Below are positions 27,387 through 36,588 of a stretch of DNA of 64,000 bases, in pieces (within the stretch, counting starts at the first letter, position 1; every line of letters starts with the position of its first letter). Under the pieces are notes generated by a model that was given only the letters and a program-made list of their open reading frames with translations, made no database searches and was not told where the DNA came from. Source of the stretch: Hyphomicrobiales bacterium (GTDB lineage Bacteria > Pseudomonadota > Alphaproteobacteria > Rhizobiales > Rhizobiaceae); contig UICE01000012.1 in NCBI GenBank assembly GCA_900471815.1, positions 1-64,000 of the forward strand, read 5' to 3'. A program made the translations under genes and the position numbers.

Positions 27387-28160
27387 ATGAGTGAAACACA
27401 CCGGAGTGGCCGAATAAATCCGGTCGATCGAAACCACCCCGACCCACTCTATGTCCAACTGCGGACTGTTCTCAAAAATATGATCGACAGCGGAAAACTC
27501 TCGGTCAACGACAAGCTGCCGTCCGAGCGCGAACTTGTGGCATTGTACGGAGTGAGCAGGATTACCGTTCGGCAAGCAGTCAAGGATCTCGAGAACCTCG
27601 GCTTTCTGCAAACTCGCGCAGGCAAGGGTATTTACGTCACCGAGCCCCGACCGACCTATGAAATTGAGATCGTACGGAGCTTCACCGAAACGGCCGAGGC
27701 TAATAATCGTAAGCCTGGCATGAAATTGCTCGCCGCAGACATTATTCAAGCCGATGCAGATATTACGCGTCCGCTTGGGCTTCCTTCAGGTTCAAATGTT
27801 GTTTTCATCGAGCGGCTGCGCTTCCTTGATGATTTGCCGGTTGTCGTTCAGCGCGACTGGTTTGCTCAGGCCCTGACACCAGGCATTCTGGATATAGACT
27901 GGAACACTGGAAACAGGTCGCTCTATGCCGAGTTTAAAGAACGCTATGGTGTCATTCCCGCGCGTGGCCAATCAACGCTGAGTGCCCGGCTTGCGACAGA
28001 ATCAGAGGCCGGGTTTCTGCAACTTGATCTTCCTGCGGCTGTGCTTACTCTCGATCAAATTGCCTACGATAGCGAATATCGCCCGGTGAATGTCAGTTCA
28101 ATGGCATATCACCCTGTCCGTTACCCGTTGTCATTGACACAATCTCGCAGGCGCAGCTGA
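27387..28160 (+). CDS. GntR-family (HutC/UTRA) transcriptional regulator
   Basis: 257 residues. The N-terminal winged helix has KLPSERELVALYGVSRITVRQAVKDLE, and the C-terminal UTRA effector domain runs from about residue 95 (FIERLRFLDDLPVVVQRDWF, AVLTLDQIAYDSEYRPVNVS). HutC-type GntR proteins commonly repress sugar-uptake operons and are released by a phosphosugar. It is divergent from the GH4/ABC operon with a palindrome between them, and co-directional with the SIS isomerase, so it very likely controls both. Confidence 0.9.
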   Translation: MSETHRSGRINPVDRNHPDPLYVQLRTVLKNMIDSGKLSVNDKLPSERELVALYGVSRITVRQAVKDLENLGFLQTRAGKGIYVTEPRPTYEIEIVRSFTETAEANNRKPGMKLLAADIIQADADITRPLGLPSGSNVVFIERLRFLDDLPVVVQRDWFAQALTPGILDIDWNTGNRSLYAEFKERYGVIPARGQSTLSARLATESEAGFLQLDLPAAVLTLDQIAYDSEYRPVNVSSMAYHPVRYPLSLTQSRRRS

Positions 28161-28194
28161 TGCCCAACCGCGCGCTTCTACCAAGGTATTACCG

Positions 28195-28731
28195 ATGACT
28201 GTTTCTCAAGGACCCTGGCTGATTGTTGGTCAGGAATTAACAGAAGCCTTATCGAAGATAGACGCAAACGCCTTTGACCGCCTGGCACAGGTTTTCGCAA
28301 ATTCCGAACGCCGCTGGTTCTTTGCCGGACAAGGTCGCTCCGGTTTGTCTGCGCAAATGGCTGCAATGCGCTTCATGCATATCGGGCGCAAGGTTCACTT
28401 TGTGGGTGAAGCAACCGCGCCCTCAATCCGAAAAACTGACGGACTTGTGATTCTATCGGCGTCAGGCGAGACACCCGTCGGTTTGAGTTTTGCCCGGATA
28501 GCCAAGTCCGAGGGAGCAACCGTTGTTGCACTCACGGGGAAAATGGGCAGTCCACTAGCTGAGATTGCTGATGTCATATTGCACGTACCTGTAGACGTGA
28601 CTGCGCAGTTTGGCGGAAGCCTTTTCGAACAATGCAGCCTGATCATTCTCGATGGCCTAATATTGGGCATGACAGTTGGAATACCGGACGCGCATAAAGC
28701 CATGCAGTACCGCCATACAAATCTGCAATAG
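28195..28731 (+). CDS. SIS-domain isomerase, 6-phospho-3-hexuloisomerase-like (HxlB/PHI)
   Basis: 178 residues consisting of one SIS domain with FFAGQGRSGLSAQMAAMRFMH, VILSASGETPVGLSFARIAKS, VVALTGKMGSPLAEIADVILHVP and QFGGSLFEQCSLIILDGLI. This pattern and length match 6-phospho-3-hexuloisomerases, which interconvert D-arabino-hex-3-ulose 6-phosphate and fructose 6-phosphate. No hexulose-phosphate synthase is nearby, so formaldehyde fixation is not indicated. It begins 34 bases after the GntR gene and faces the GH4/kinase operon, suggesting it isomerises the kinase product. Role inferred. Confidence 0.8.
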   Translation: MTVSQGPWLIVGQELTEALSKIDANAFDRLAQVFANSERRWFFAGQGRSGLSAQMAAMRFMHIGRKVHFVGEATAPSIRKTDGLVILSASGETPVGLSFARIAKSEGATVVALTGKMGSPLAEIADVILHVPVDVTAQFGGSLFEQCSLIILDGLILGMTVGIPDAHKAMQYRHTNLQ

Positions 28732-29123
28732 AGCATCCCTTCAGAAGGTACGGATTATTCACCTAACGTCCGGCAGATAATTAACTGCAGTCAGTCCCGG
28801 CTGACAAATTTGTTGAACCGGCTCTGAGCGCCATCGTTGGTCTCTTCCGGATGAAGAAATGCCAATTTGCTATTATCAAAAATCTCGAAAAATTCCGCCC
28901 TTTCCCTGGGTCCAGACAATGGAGAGCCTGCCATTGCGCGCTTCTGCCCACTTGCGAATTTTATCGTGATTGGTTGTGGTGTTCGAATTGGCCATCGAAA
29001 TCTTCTGTCTTTTTGACCGTGCTGAATAAAGCGAAATGCCACAGACAGAGGTGGTTCCAAAAAACGATAAATCTCCTCACTAAGTGATAAGCCAGGATAC
29101 GAAAGCCTTATTCCATCTTGATA
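28732..29123. other. Gene-free interval between convergent genes
   Basis: 392 bases between the SIS isomerase and the end of the RND pump gene. The only structure I see is a weak 5-bp inverted repeat at 28790-28805. Short open frames here have no ribosome sites or recognisable motifs. Confidence 0.45.
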
Positions 29124-32100
29124 TTATACAGGAACTACCGACGCCGAGCTCTGGCGGCTATCTTTCGTTGGCTCTATCCGAAACCATACCGCGTATAGAG
29201 CTGGAAGGAAGAGGAGGATCATCACGGTTCCCGCTGCCGTTCCGCCAATCAACGTGTACGCCATCGATCCCCAGAACACAGAATGAGTTAAGGGTATGAA
29301 GGCGAGAATGGCAGCAAGCGCAGTGAGGATGACCGGACGTGTCCGTTGTACTGTCGCTTCAATGACCGCTTTATAATCGTTGAGACCAGCTGCCTGATTT
29401 TCCTTGATTTGTTCTGTCAGGATCAACGTGTTGCGCATGAGGATGCCTGCCAATCCTATCAACCCGAGAATGGCGTTGAAGCCGAAAGGCTGATTGAAGA
29501 CGAGCAGCGTCGGGACCACCCCGGCAAGTCCGAGGGGTGCGGTCAACATGACCATCGTCATCGTTGACAAGCTGCGAACCTGGAGAATGATGACGATCAA
29601 CATGGCTGCAATCATAACCGGAAAGATCTTGACGAGTGCGACATTGGCCTTGAGGGATTCTTCTATATTGCCGCCCATCTCAATCTTGTACCCAAGGGGA
29701 AGCGATGCAATGAGCGGCTGTAGTGCCGTCATGACCTGTTGGGAGACCTCCGGGGGTTGTGTTGCCTCGTTGATGTCTGAGCGTATCGTGATCACAGGGG
29801 TGCGGTCGCGTCGTTTCAGGATCGGCTCCTCAAACCGGATTTCAGAACGGCCGATCTGATCAAGGGGGACCTGACGGCCATCCCTGCTCATCAGCGAAAA
29901 GTCGGAAAGCCGTGATGGATCAAGACGGTTCTCGCCTGCGCTTCGGGCAACGACCGGCACGTTGCGGATATTGTCGCGCACCTGTGTGACAGGGATGCCG
30001 CTGAGCAGCAACTGCATCTGCTGGGCTGCCTCGGAGGGTGAGAGACCGATCAGATTGAGTCGATCCTGGTCGGGAACGAACCGCAGCACCGGCGTGCGGT
30101 TGCCCCAATCCCGATTGGCCTGGCGGACATCTGGAACACTTTTCATGATAGCAAGAGCCTGCTCGGAGATTTTGTAAAGTTCATCCGGATCCGATCCCAT
30201 GATCCGAAACTCGACCGGAAATGGCGTGTAGGGCCCAAAGACAAGTTGCGTCACACGCACAGAGGCCTCAGGGACAAGTCCCTCGGAAATAGCGAGGCGC
30301 AAGCGATGCTTCAAATCCTCACGCGCATGCGCATCGGGCGTTAGCACAACGATCTTGGCGAAGGCAGGATCGGGCAATTCCGGCGCCATGGCAAAGAAGA
30401 AGCGTGGCGCTCCCTGCCCTACATAGCTGGTGACGATTTTTGTTTCCGGCTGCGTTTGCAGCCAACCTTCGACTTTCTCCACTGCGGCTGTCGTGGTCTC
30501 GATGCTTGCACCCTCGGGCATACGAACTTCGACCAGCACTTCGGGTCGATCCGATGTCGGGAAGAACTGCTGTTTCACGCCTCCCATCCCGACGACGGAG
30601 ACAGCCATTGTGATGCCGACCACGGCGCAGGTCATGAATTTATGGCGAACCGCAAACTCGATGAGGGAGCGCAGGCGACGGTAGTTTGGCGTGTCATAGA
30701 TTGCGTGCGGTCCGCCTTCTACAGGCTTGATGTCGGGCAGCATCTTGACGCCGAGATAGGGCGTAAAGATCACTGCTACAAACCATGAAACGATCAGCGC
30801 AAAGCCCACGACCCAGAATATGTTACCGGCATATTCACCTGCAGTCGATCTTGCAAAGCCTACTGGCATCAGCCCGATGATTGTGACGAGTGTGCCGGAA
30901 AGCATCGGCGCTGCCGTATGGCTCCAGGCATAAGCGGCCGCCTTGATACGGTCCATGCCCTCCTCCATCTTCACCACCATCACCTCAATGGCGATGATGG
31001 CGTCGTCCACGAGGAGGCCCAGCGCAAGGATCAATGCGCCGAGCGTGATACGATCGAAGAACCGGCCGGTTTCCAGCATGATGAGAAAAACGACGGCGAG
31101 CGTCAGCGGCACGGCAAGTGCGACAACGATGCCGACGCGCCAGCCGAGGGCAACCAGGCTCACAAACAGCACGACGCCAAGCGCCATTGCGAACTTGAGC
31201 ATGAATTCGCCAACCGCCTCTTCGATATTGACAGCCTGATCGCTGACTTTGGTAAGCGTCATGCCCAGCGGCAGTGTCTGCGCGATCGCAGCAGATCGTT
31301 CTTCAAGCGCCTTGCCGAGATCAAGACCATTCCAGCCCTGTTGCATCACGGCGCCCAGCATGATTGTCGGCTCGCCCTCATGGCGGATGATGTAGGTCGC
31401 CGGATCCTCATACCCGCGCCGAATATCCGCCAAGTCGGAAAGTTTTAGAGTGCGCCCAGCCGCTACGATCGGCGTATCGGCGATCGCCTGCACGCTGTTA
31501 TAGGCTCCGTCGAAACGGATGAACACCTGCGGCCCACGCGTGTCGATGGAGCCAGCTGGCGTGACCGTATTCTGTCTTTGCAAAGCTGCGGCGATATCGG
31601 TTGCCGATATTCCAAGTGTCGCGAGCTTGGCATAGGAAAATTCGACGAATATCTGTTCGGGGCGCTCCCCGATGATGTTGATTTTCTTGACGCCCGGAAC
31701 GTGCAGGAGATCTTGACGGATGACCTCAGCCTGTCGCACGAGGTCCCGCATCGGCATCCCCTTCGCCTTCAATGCATAAAGACCGAAACTCACATCGGAA
31801 TATTCATCATTGACGAACGGGCCCATCACGCCCGGAGGCAGATTGCGGGCTTCGTCGCTGAGCTTCTTGCGCGCCTGATAGAACTCTTCTTCGACGGCGG
31901 CCGGCGGCATGCTATCCTTCAAGGTCACGGTGAGGAAGGCGTAGCCAGGCCGTGTCGTCGTCTCGACACGGTCATACCAGGTCAGTTCCTGGATGCGCTT
32001 TTCCAGTGGTTCAGCGACAAGATCCTGCATCTCGCGCGCCGTCGCGCCCGGCCAGACGGAAGTGACCGTCAGGGTCTTGATGGTAAAGGAAGGATCCTCG

Positions 32101-32210
32101 GCGCGTCCCAGCTTGACAAAGGCGTACGCCCCCGCCGCAGCCAATAGAACGATAAAGAATAAGGTGACGGCACGTTCGCGAACGGCAAGAGCTGACAGGT
32201 TGAAGCTCAT
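29124..32210 (-). CDS. RND efflux pump, inner-membrane transporter (AcrB/HAE family)
   Basis: 1028 residues, full length for RND pumps. The N-terminus MSFNLSALAVRERAVTLFFI leads into the first helix, then the large periplasmic loop (SVWPGATAREMQDLVAEPLEK). The proton-relay helix contains LGLLVDDAIIAIEVMVVKMEEG with the paired Asp residues. A second periplasmic loop and a last helix set (LPALYAVWFRIEP) follow. It exports drugs or other small amphiphiles by proton antiport with the adaptor overlapping it by ATGA. No outer-membrane channel gene adjoins, so a shared TolC-like protein is needed. Likely repressed by the TetR protein at 33421. Confidence 0.92.
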   Translation of the reverse strand: MSFNLSALAVRERAVTLFFIVLLAAAGAYAFVKLGRAEDPSFTIKTLTVTSVWPGATAREMQDLVAEPLEKRIQELTWYDRVETTTRPGYAFLTVTLKDSMPPAAVEEEFYQARKKLSDEARNLPPGVMGPFVNDEYSDVSFGLYALKAKGMPMRDLVRQAEVIRQDLLHVPGVKKINIIGERPEQIFVEFSYAKLATLGISATDIAAALQRQNTVTPAGSIDTRGPQVFIRFDGAYNSVQAIADTPIVAAGRTLKLSDLADIRRGYEDPATYIIRHEGEPTIMLGAVMQQGWNGLDLGKALEERSAAIAQTLPLGMTLTKVSDQAVNIEEAVGEFMLKFAMALGVVLFVSLVALGWRVGIVVALAVPLTLAVVFLIMLETGRFFDRITLGALILALGLLVDDAIIAIEVMVVKMEEGMDRIKAAAYAWSHTAAPMLSGTLVTIIGLMPVGFARSTAGEYAGNIFWVVGFALIVSWFVAVIFTPYLGVKMLPDIKPVEGGPHAIYDTPNYRRLRSLIEFAVRHKFMTCAVVGITMAVSVVGMGGVKQQFFPTSDRPEVLVEVRMPEGASIETTTAAVEKVEGWLQTQPETKIVTSYVGQGAPRFFFAMAPELPDPAFAKIVVLTPDAHAREDLKHRLRLAISEGLVPEASVRVTQLVFGPYTPFPVEFRIMGSDPDELYKISEQALAIMKSVPDVRQANRDWGNRTPVLRFVPDQDRLNLIGLSPSEAAQQMQLLLSGIPVTQVRDNIRNVPVVARSAGENRLDPSRLSDFSLMSRDGRQVPLDQIGRSEIRFEEPILKRRDRTPVITIRSDINEATQPPEVSQQVMTALQPLIASLPLGYKIEMGGNIEESLKANVALVKIFPVMIAAMLIVIILQVRSLSTMTMVMLTAPLGLAGVVPTLLVFNQPFGFNAILGLIGLAGILMRNTLILTEQIKENQAAGLNDYKAVIEATVQRTRPVILTALAAILAFIPLTHSVFWGSMAYTLIGGTAAGTVMILLFLPALYAVWFRIEPTKDSRQSSASVVPV

Positions 32211-33322
32211 TGTTTTGTCACCTCTTGCTGCGGGGCAATTCTAACGGCTGCGCCATTTTCCAGGAGATGCGCGCCAAGAGCGACAACCCTCTGGCCAATG
32301 TTGACACCGGTGATAAATGCCATCTCCTCGCTGATCCGTTTGATTTCGACTGGTGTAAACGTCACCGTGAGGGTGGCACCGTTGACGACCCAAACACCCG
32401 TCCGCCCACCGTTGTCCAGGATCGAACCTACCGGAACTGCGACCTCCGACTGCCTGTGCGCGTCCAGGATTTTAATCGTCACCGTCGAGCCGAGCGGGGC
32501 AGAGGCGGCGGCGCCATCGAGGACGTAACGCGCCTCGTAGGTACGGGTCTGCGGATCGGCAGCATCGGAGATCTGTCGCAAGCGCGCCTTTCCGCTGATA
32601 CCGTCGGCTCCATAGACACTGGCCTCAGCTTGGGATCCTATGTCGGGCCGCAGTGTCTCAGGTAGCCAGACAACGGCTTCACGCGGGCCAGCCTGCGCGA
32701 GTTGAATGACCGTCTGGCCCGCGGCCACGACCTGTCCGGGATCTCCAAGCGTCTCGACGACAGTGCCATCTGCATCTGCAAGTAGAACGCTATAGGTGGC
32801 TGCATTTTCTGCGACACTGGCGTCAGCTTCAGCGGCCGCAAGCTGCGCCGAGGCCGTGTCGAGCGCTGCTTTCGCTTGTTCATAACGTTGTGGGGTGGCA
32901 GCCAGTCCATTTTTCACCAACGCCGCATAGCGTTTCTCATCTGCCTGTACTTGGATCAGGACAGCCCGCGCCGCGATGACCGTATTGCGCTTGGCCGTAA
33001 GGGCGAGTTGGAGATCTGTTTCATCTATGCGCATCAGAGCCTGACCTGCCCGAACTTGCTGACCCACATCAACCATCCGCTGGACGATCTTGCCCGGCAC
33101 CCGGAAACCGAGATTGCTTTGCACCCGTGACGCGACTGTGCCGGTAAACGACCGCTCTGCCGATGCAGTCTTCTTCGCCTCTGTCACCCTTACGAGCGGT
33201 GCAACCATCCTCGGATCCGCGGCATCGGCTTTCCGTTCAGTGGTTTCGGACATTAAGATAAAAGCAGCGACCGCCACCGTTCCCAGAAGACCTACAGATG
33301 TCAGGACATATTTGCGTTTCAT
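32207..33322 (-). CDS. RND efflux periplasmic adaptor (HlyD/MFP family)
   Basis: About 371 residues starting MKRKYVLTSVGLLGTVAVAAFIL, an N-terminal membrane anchor or uncleaved signal. An in-frame upstream start would overlap the operator region and disturb that anchor. MFP landmarks are RSFTGTVASRVQSNLGFRVPGKI, VDVGQQVRAGQALMRID, a coiled-coil hairpin rich in Ala/Gln/Glu (AKAALDTASAQLAAAEADASVAE), and barrel segments DADGTVVETLGDPGQVVAAG. It links the inner-membrane pump to an outer-membrane channel. It overlaps the pump gene and is divergent from the TetR regulator. Confidence 0.9.
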   Translation of the reverse strand: MKRKYVLTSVGLLGTVAVAAFILMSETTERKADAADPRMVAPLVRVTEAKKTASAERSFTGTVASRVQSNLGFRVPGKIVQRMVDVGQQVRAGQALMRIDETDLQLALTAKRNTVIAARAVLIQVQADEKRYAALVKNGLAATPQRYEQAKAALDTASAQLAAAEADASVAENAATYSVLLADADGTVVETLGDPGQVVAAGQTVIQLAQAGPREAVVWLPETLRPDIGSQAEASVYGADGISGKARLRQISDAADPQTRTYEARYVLDGAAASAPLGSTVTIKILDAHRQSEVAVPVGSILDNGGRTGVWVVNGATLTVTFTPVEIKRISEEMAFITGVNIGQRVVALGAHLLENGAAVRIAPQQEVTKQ

Positions 33323-33355
33323 TTTACATTCTCGGTTTGGCGAGCGATCCGTACA

Positions 33356-33381
33356 ATTTAGATTGCGACCTAAATCTAAAT
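33356..33381. promoter_or_regulatory. TetR-type operator between efflux genes and regulator
   Basis: ATTTAGAT and ATCTAAAT, perfect 8-base arms with a 10-base spacer, 34 bases from the adaptor start and 40 bases from the regulator start. A further half-site ATCTAA occurs at 33403-33408, just before the regulator's ribosome site. It is well placed for repression of both directions by the TetR protein. Confidence 0.6.
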
Positions 33382-33420
33382 ATGCCATAGATGTCAAATG
33401 AAATCTAATCGGAGGCGAAT

Positions 33421-34008
33421 ATGAGAGTGAGCCGCGTGCAGGCAGAGGAAAATCGAGAAAAGGTGATCAACGTTGCCAGCCGCCTCTTTCGAGAGCGTGG
33501 CTTTGATGGAATTGGCTTGAAGGATCTGATGAAGGGTGCCGGTCTAACGCAAGGTGGATTCTATAAGCAATTCTCATCCAAGGAACACCTCGCTGCTCTG
33601 GCATCCAGCCGCGCCATGGAAAGTGCGACGCGCAGATGGTCGACAGCTGCCGCGACAGGCTCCGATCCCCTGGAGGCGGTGATGTCGTTCTATCTTTCAA
33701 TGGGGCATCGCGGGGAAATGGCAGATGGCTGCCCATTGGTGGCGCTGGGATCTGATGCGGTGCGCCAGAGTGACGAAGTGAGACACCCATTTGAAGAGGG
33801 AGTAGCGGCTCACTTTGAGGTGCTGGATGAACTGATGAACGAAGCCAAGAGCTCCAACCCCAGCGCCAAGGCGATGACAATACTTTCGCTTATGGTTGGT
33901 GCCGTCACGCTTTCCCGTATCATGGGGGACAAGAGTTTGGCAGAAGGTATTCTTGATGCTGCGGCTGAGGAAGTCAGGCGCATTGCGCACCGTGAAGATG
34001 TCGTCTGA
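33421..34008 (+). CDS. TetR-family repressor of RND efflux operon
   Basis: 195 residues with an N-terminal helix-turn-helix (VINVASRLFRERGFDGIGLKDLMKGAGLTQGGFYKQFSSKEHL) and a helical ligand-binding C-terminal domain (PLEAVMSFYLSMGHRGEMADGCPLVAL). GGAGG lies five bases before the ATG. Divergent placement from an RND pump with a palindrome between them is the standard AcrR/TtgR-like arrangement. The inducer is unknown. Confidence 0.9.
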   Translation: MRVSRVQAEENREKVINVASRLFRERGFDGIGLKDLMKGAGLTQGGFYKQFSSKEHLAALASSRAMESATRRWSTAAATGSDPLEAVMSFYLSMGHRGEMADGCPLVALGSDAVRQSDEVRHPFEEGVAAHFEVLDELMNEAKSSNPSAKAMTILSLMVGAVTLSRIMGDKSLAEGILDAAAEEVRRIAHREDVV

Positions 34009-34141
34009 CAGATGCCGCTGGCTTGTTAAGCTCGCCATTGATAAGATTCAAACCAGCAAACAGCACTATCGTTCATCAATGCTTTCGGAGCCCTTGACCA
34101 CTCCAGTGGATTGATCGAGGTGGTTTCGCCGGAAATATCAT

Positions 34142-34345
34142 TCAAGATCGGTAGATGCGATAGCGATACACGTCGCGAATGTGCTGGTTGAAGAAACGTC
34201 CTTTGGAAAAGGCCTGGCGAAAATCGTCATATATTCCAGGCGGCACATCCATATAGTCGTACCGATTTCTGCTTGTCACAAACCATATTGACAATATCCG
34301 TGCCGCTTCATCATAGCTGGTATTTCGGATCAACGTAGAAGGCAT
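34142..34345 (-). CDS. KTSC-domain small protein
   Basis: 67 residues starting MPSTLIRNTSYDEAARILSI. The sequence (FVTSRNRYDYMDVPPGIYDDF, then SKGRFFNQHIRDVYRYR) matches the KTSC domain, named for its Lys-Thr-Ser-Cys-type residues and ending in SKG-FFN-HIRD-Y. The ATG at 34345 has GAGGG at proper spacing; a TTG five codons earlier is less likely. KTSC proteins are short, of unknown or possibly nucleic-acid-related function. It stands alone. Confidence 0.75.
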   Translation of the reverse strand: MPSTLIRNTSYDEAARILSIWFVTSRNRYDYMDVPPGIYDDFRQAFSKGRFFNQHIRDVYRYRIYRS

Positions 34346-34360
34346 TTTATCCCTCACCAA

Positions 34361-34692
34361 CCTCCACTACCCGGAGCTCTCTGACGGCCCGAACCATAAC
34401 CTGTCGGTAGGGAAATGGTTCCCGCATCCGAGCCTGTAAAGCCGGTCGCGATGCAGCGACGGAACAAGACGGCTGTCACATGCTGAAGCCACAACAATTG
34501 CGGCCTATTGCGCAACCGATGTTGCGGGGCACAGGAAAAAGTCTGCCATTCACGTCCGATTGGTTGGGCGTCTCGGCAACGGAGCTTCAACGATTCTACA
34601 ATTGCTGAGACCGATTGAAGACGACGAGGATCGACAGATCGCCCAGCTAGTCGCGGCGCAACCGTCGATGTCCCCATCACCCCAGGAAGGAT
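34361..34692. other. Gene-free interval with possible fossil sequence
   Basis: 332 bases between the KTSC gene and the isochorismatase-like gene. One plus-strand stretch (about 34480-34605) reads MLKPQQLRPIAQPMLRGTG and on for 40 residues before a stop. It looks protein-like, but I cannot name a parent family and it has no ribosome site. Confidence 0.3.
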
Positions 34693-35352
34693 TTAATGGC
34701 CGCCTTTGGTTGTCGGGACGGGGGTATTGAGCAACTGCTGCTCCCACAGATAGGCAATGCCGCTGCCGGCCATGTGCGAGATGAGCACTTCGGTCAGCTC
34801 TTCGACGTGCTCGGTGCGAGCCCAGTCACGCTGCCACTCGCCAGCAAGAGCCATCCAAGTCATCATGTTAACGCCTGCCGCAATCATCCGCTGGATGGCG
34901 ACCTGATGAGATTCAGTTGAGCTTCCGCCCGATGCGTCAGTGATTACAGTCACATCCCAGCCTTCGCCAGCTGCCTGAATCGCTGGCATCGCTACGCAAA
35001 CTTCGGTCCACAGACCTGCGATGATTAGTTGCTTGCGACCGGTCGCCTTCACCAGGTCCACCACCTTCTTGTCCTCCCACGTATTCACCCAGGTACGGTC
35101 GATTACTTCCTGCCCTGGGAAAACGTCTGTGATTTGCTTGAAGAGCTTGCCGCCGCGGTCCGCAATCACGCTGGTGAGGATGGTCGGAACATTGAAGGCT
35201 TTTGCCAGCTTTGCTAGCGCAGTCGTGTTGTTGACGACGGCCTGAGGATCATGGCTATTGAGGTTAGTTAGCTGGTAAGGCTGATGATCAATCAGAACGA
35301 GGACGGAATCTTCGGGACGAAGGAGAGAATTGAGGCCGTTACGAAAGGTCAT
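34693..35352 (-). CDS. Isochorismatase-family cysteine hydrolase (YcaC-like)
   Basis: 219 residues. The isochorismatase-like core has the catalytic Asp in SVLVLIDHQPYQ, a Lys in the strand region of VDLVKATGRKQLIIAGLWTE, and the nucleophile Cys in TEVCVAMPA. IQAAGEGWDVTVITDASGGSSTESH follows. Length and the C-terminal tail (TWMALAGEWQRDWARTEHVEE) match the YcaC group, homo-octameric hydrolases of unsettled substrate. A LysR gene is divergent 149 bases away, a common arrangement for these enzymes, so it likely regulates this gene. Confidence 0.88.
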   Translation of the reverse strand: MTFRNGLNSLLRPEDSVLVLIDHQPYQLTNLNSHDPQAVVNNTTALAKLAKAFNVPTILTSVIADRGGKLFKQITDVFPGQEVIDRTWVNTWEDKKVVDLVKATGRKQLIIAGLWTEVCVAMPAIQAAGEGWDVTVITDASGGSSTESHQVAIQRMIAAGVNMMTWMALAGEWQRDWARTEHVEELTEVLISHMAGSGIAYLWEQQLLNTPVPTTKGGH

Positions 35353-35500
35353 TGAATATAGATCCTATATTGGCGGTTCGTTAAGAGATGTTGCGAGGAT
35401 ACCCTCATCGGAGAGCCATCCGCAGCCAACTTGTCATTGTCTTCTGCGAGCCGGTAGACCTAAATCGTGTGACGCTGTGTTGCAGGAAAAGGAACGCGAT

Positions 35501-36406
35501 GTGCAACTTGAGGATCTGAGAATATTCATCGAGGTCGCTGATGCCGGCGGGATATCGTCAGCTGCGCTGCGCCTGGGCATTTCGAAGTCGATGGTCAGCC
35601 GGAGAATCACCCAGCTCGAGGCGGAACTTGGCGCACAGTTACTTGCGAGGACGACCCGTGGTATAGCGCTGACAGAAGCAGGTGTTACATTCAGGGAGCA
35701 CGCAGCCCGGATTTCCACCGAACTGGATGTCGCAAAGGAAACGATGTTGCCGGCCGGTGAGCTTCGAGGCCGCCTGCGCATAGCCGTACCACTGTCATTT
35801 GGTCCAACGCATTTTGCTCCTGTCCTTTCGCAGATGGCGCGCCGACACCCCCAACTGCATATCAGTTCTTCCTATACTGATCGCTTCGTAGATCTCGTTG
35901 GAGAAGGTTTTGACTGCGCAATCCGTGTAGGCCACCTTCAGGATTCCAACCTCGTCGCAAGACGTGTGGGACCACTCTTTGGCAAACTTGTCGCAAGTCC
36001 TGCCTACGTCGAGGCTCACGGCGCTCCCGTAACACCGGATGAGATTGTGAATCACCAGGTGGTCATGCGGGAAGCTGAAACGTGGCAATTTATGGATGCC
36101 GACAAGATTGTCCTGGTGCGCCCCCAAGAGCGTTTCGTAGCTGACAACGGAGTATCGCTCGTGGCGGCCGCTTTGGAGGGGATAGGGGTCGCCTATCTAC
36201 CCGAACCGCTCGTCGCCGATCATATCTCGTCGGGCGCATTGGTGCCAATCATGACAGGTTATCCGGTTCCACCGGCCGCCATCTTCGTTGTGAGGCCGCC
36301 CGGTCGGTATCCCACGAGAAAAGTGAGAATCCTCACTGAGATGCTTATCGAATGTTTTGGAAACCTGACCGAGGGCGAGGAGAGCGTCGGCAAAGGAGAT
36401 GCTTGA
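35501..36406 (+). CDS. LysR-family transcriptional regulator
   Basis: About 301 residues from a GTG start (V/M-QLEDLRIFIEVADAGG) with AAGGA eight bases ahead. In-frame starts upstream extend into the divergent promoter region and lack ribosome sites. The helix-turn-helix GISSAALRLGISKSMVSRRITQLEAEL is followed by the substrate-binding domain (GRLRIAVPLSFGPTHFAPVL, CAIRVGHLQDSNLVARRVG). It probably controls the isochorismatase-like gene transcribed away from it. Confidence 0.88.
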   Translation: MQLEDLRIFIEVADAGGISSAALRLGISKSMVSRRITQLEAELGAQLLARTTRGIALTEAGVTFREHAARISTELDVAKETMLPAGELRGRLRIAVPLSFGPTHFAPVLSQMARRHPQLHISSSYTDRFVDLVGEGFDCAIRVGHLQDSNLVARRVGPLFGKLVASPAYVEAHGAPVTPDEIVNHQVVMREAETWQFMDADKIVLVRPQERFVADNGVSLVAAALEGIGVAYLPEPLVADHISSGALVPIMTGYPVPPAAIFVVRPPGRYPTRKVRILTEMLIECFGNLTEGEESVGKGDA

Positions 36407-36588
36407 TTGGGCCATGAGCAGCATCACCGTGATTGTAGTCGGCCGCCGGCTGTCACTTGGCAGAGCCGACGGCGCGACAGCAGATGAGCCTTAGTGCTCC
36501 AGCCCGCTTACTGACAAACCCTGTCAGTACTAAGTGATCGATTTGGCCAGTATTTTGTTCTGCTTTCATGATTGAAAGGAGCGCAGAC
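36407..36588. other. Short gene-free interval containing an operator-like palindrome
   Basis: Non-coding stretch after the LysR gene. Its only notable element is the palindrome annotated at 36509-36529. Confidence 0.4.
36509..36529. promoter_or_regulatory. Orphan operator-like palindrome
   Basis: TACTGACA-AACCC-TGTCAGTA, perfect 8-base arms with a 5-base spacer, typical of a dimeric helix-turn-helix regulator site. The nearest downstream gene candidate is the small frame at 36589. No regulator other than the LysR at 35501 is adjacent, and the site does not have the LysR T-N11-A form. Confidence 0.4.

Noticed and set aside
28195-28731. Ribulose-monophosphate formaldehyde pathway suggested by the PHI-like SIS protein
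   Set aside because: No hexulose-phosphate synthase is nearby; the sugar operon context explains it better.
28790-28805. GTCAG/CTGAC repeat after the SIS isomerase gene
   Set aside because: 5-bp arms are within chance expectation.
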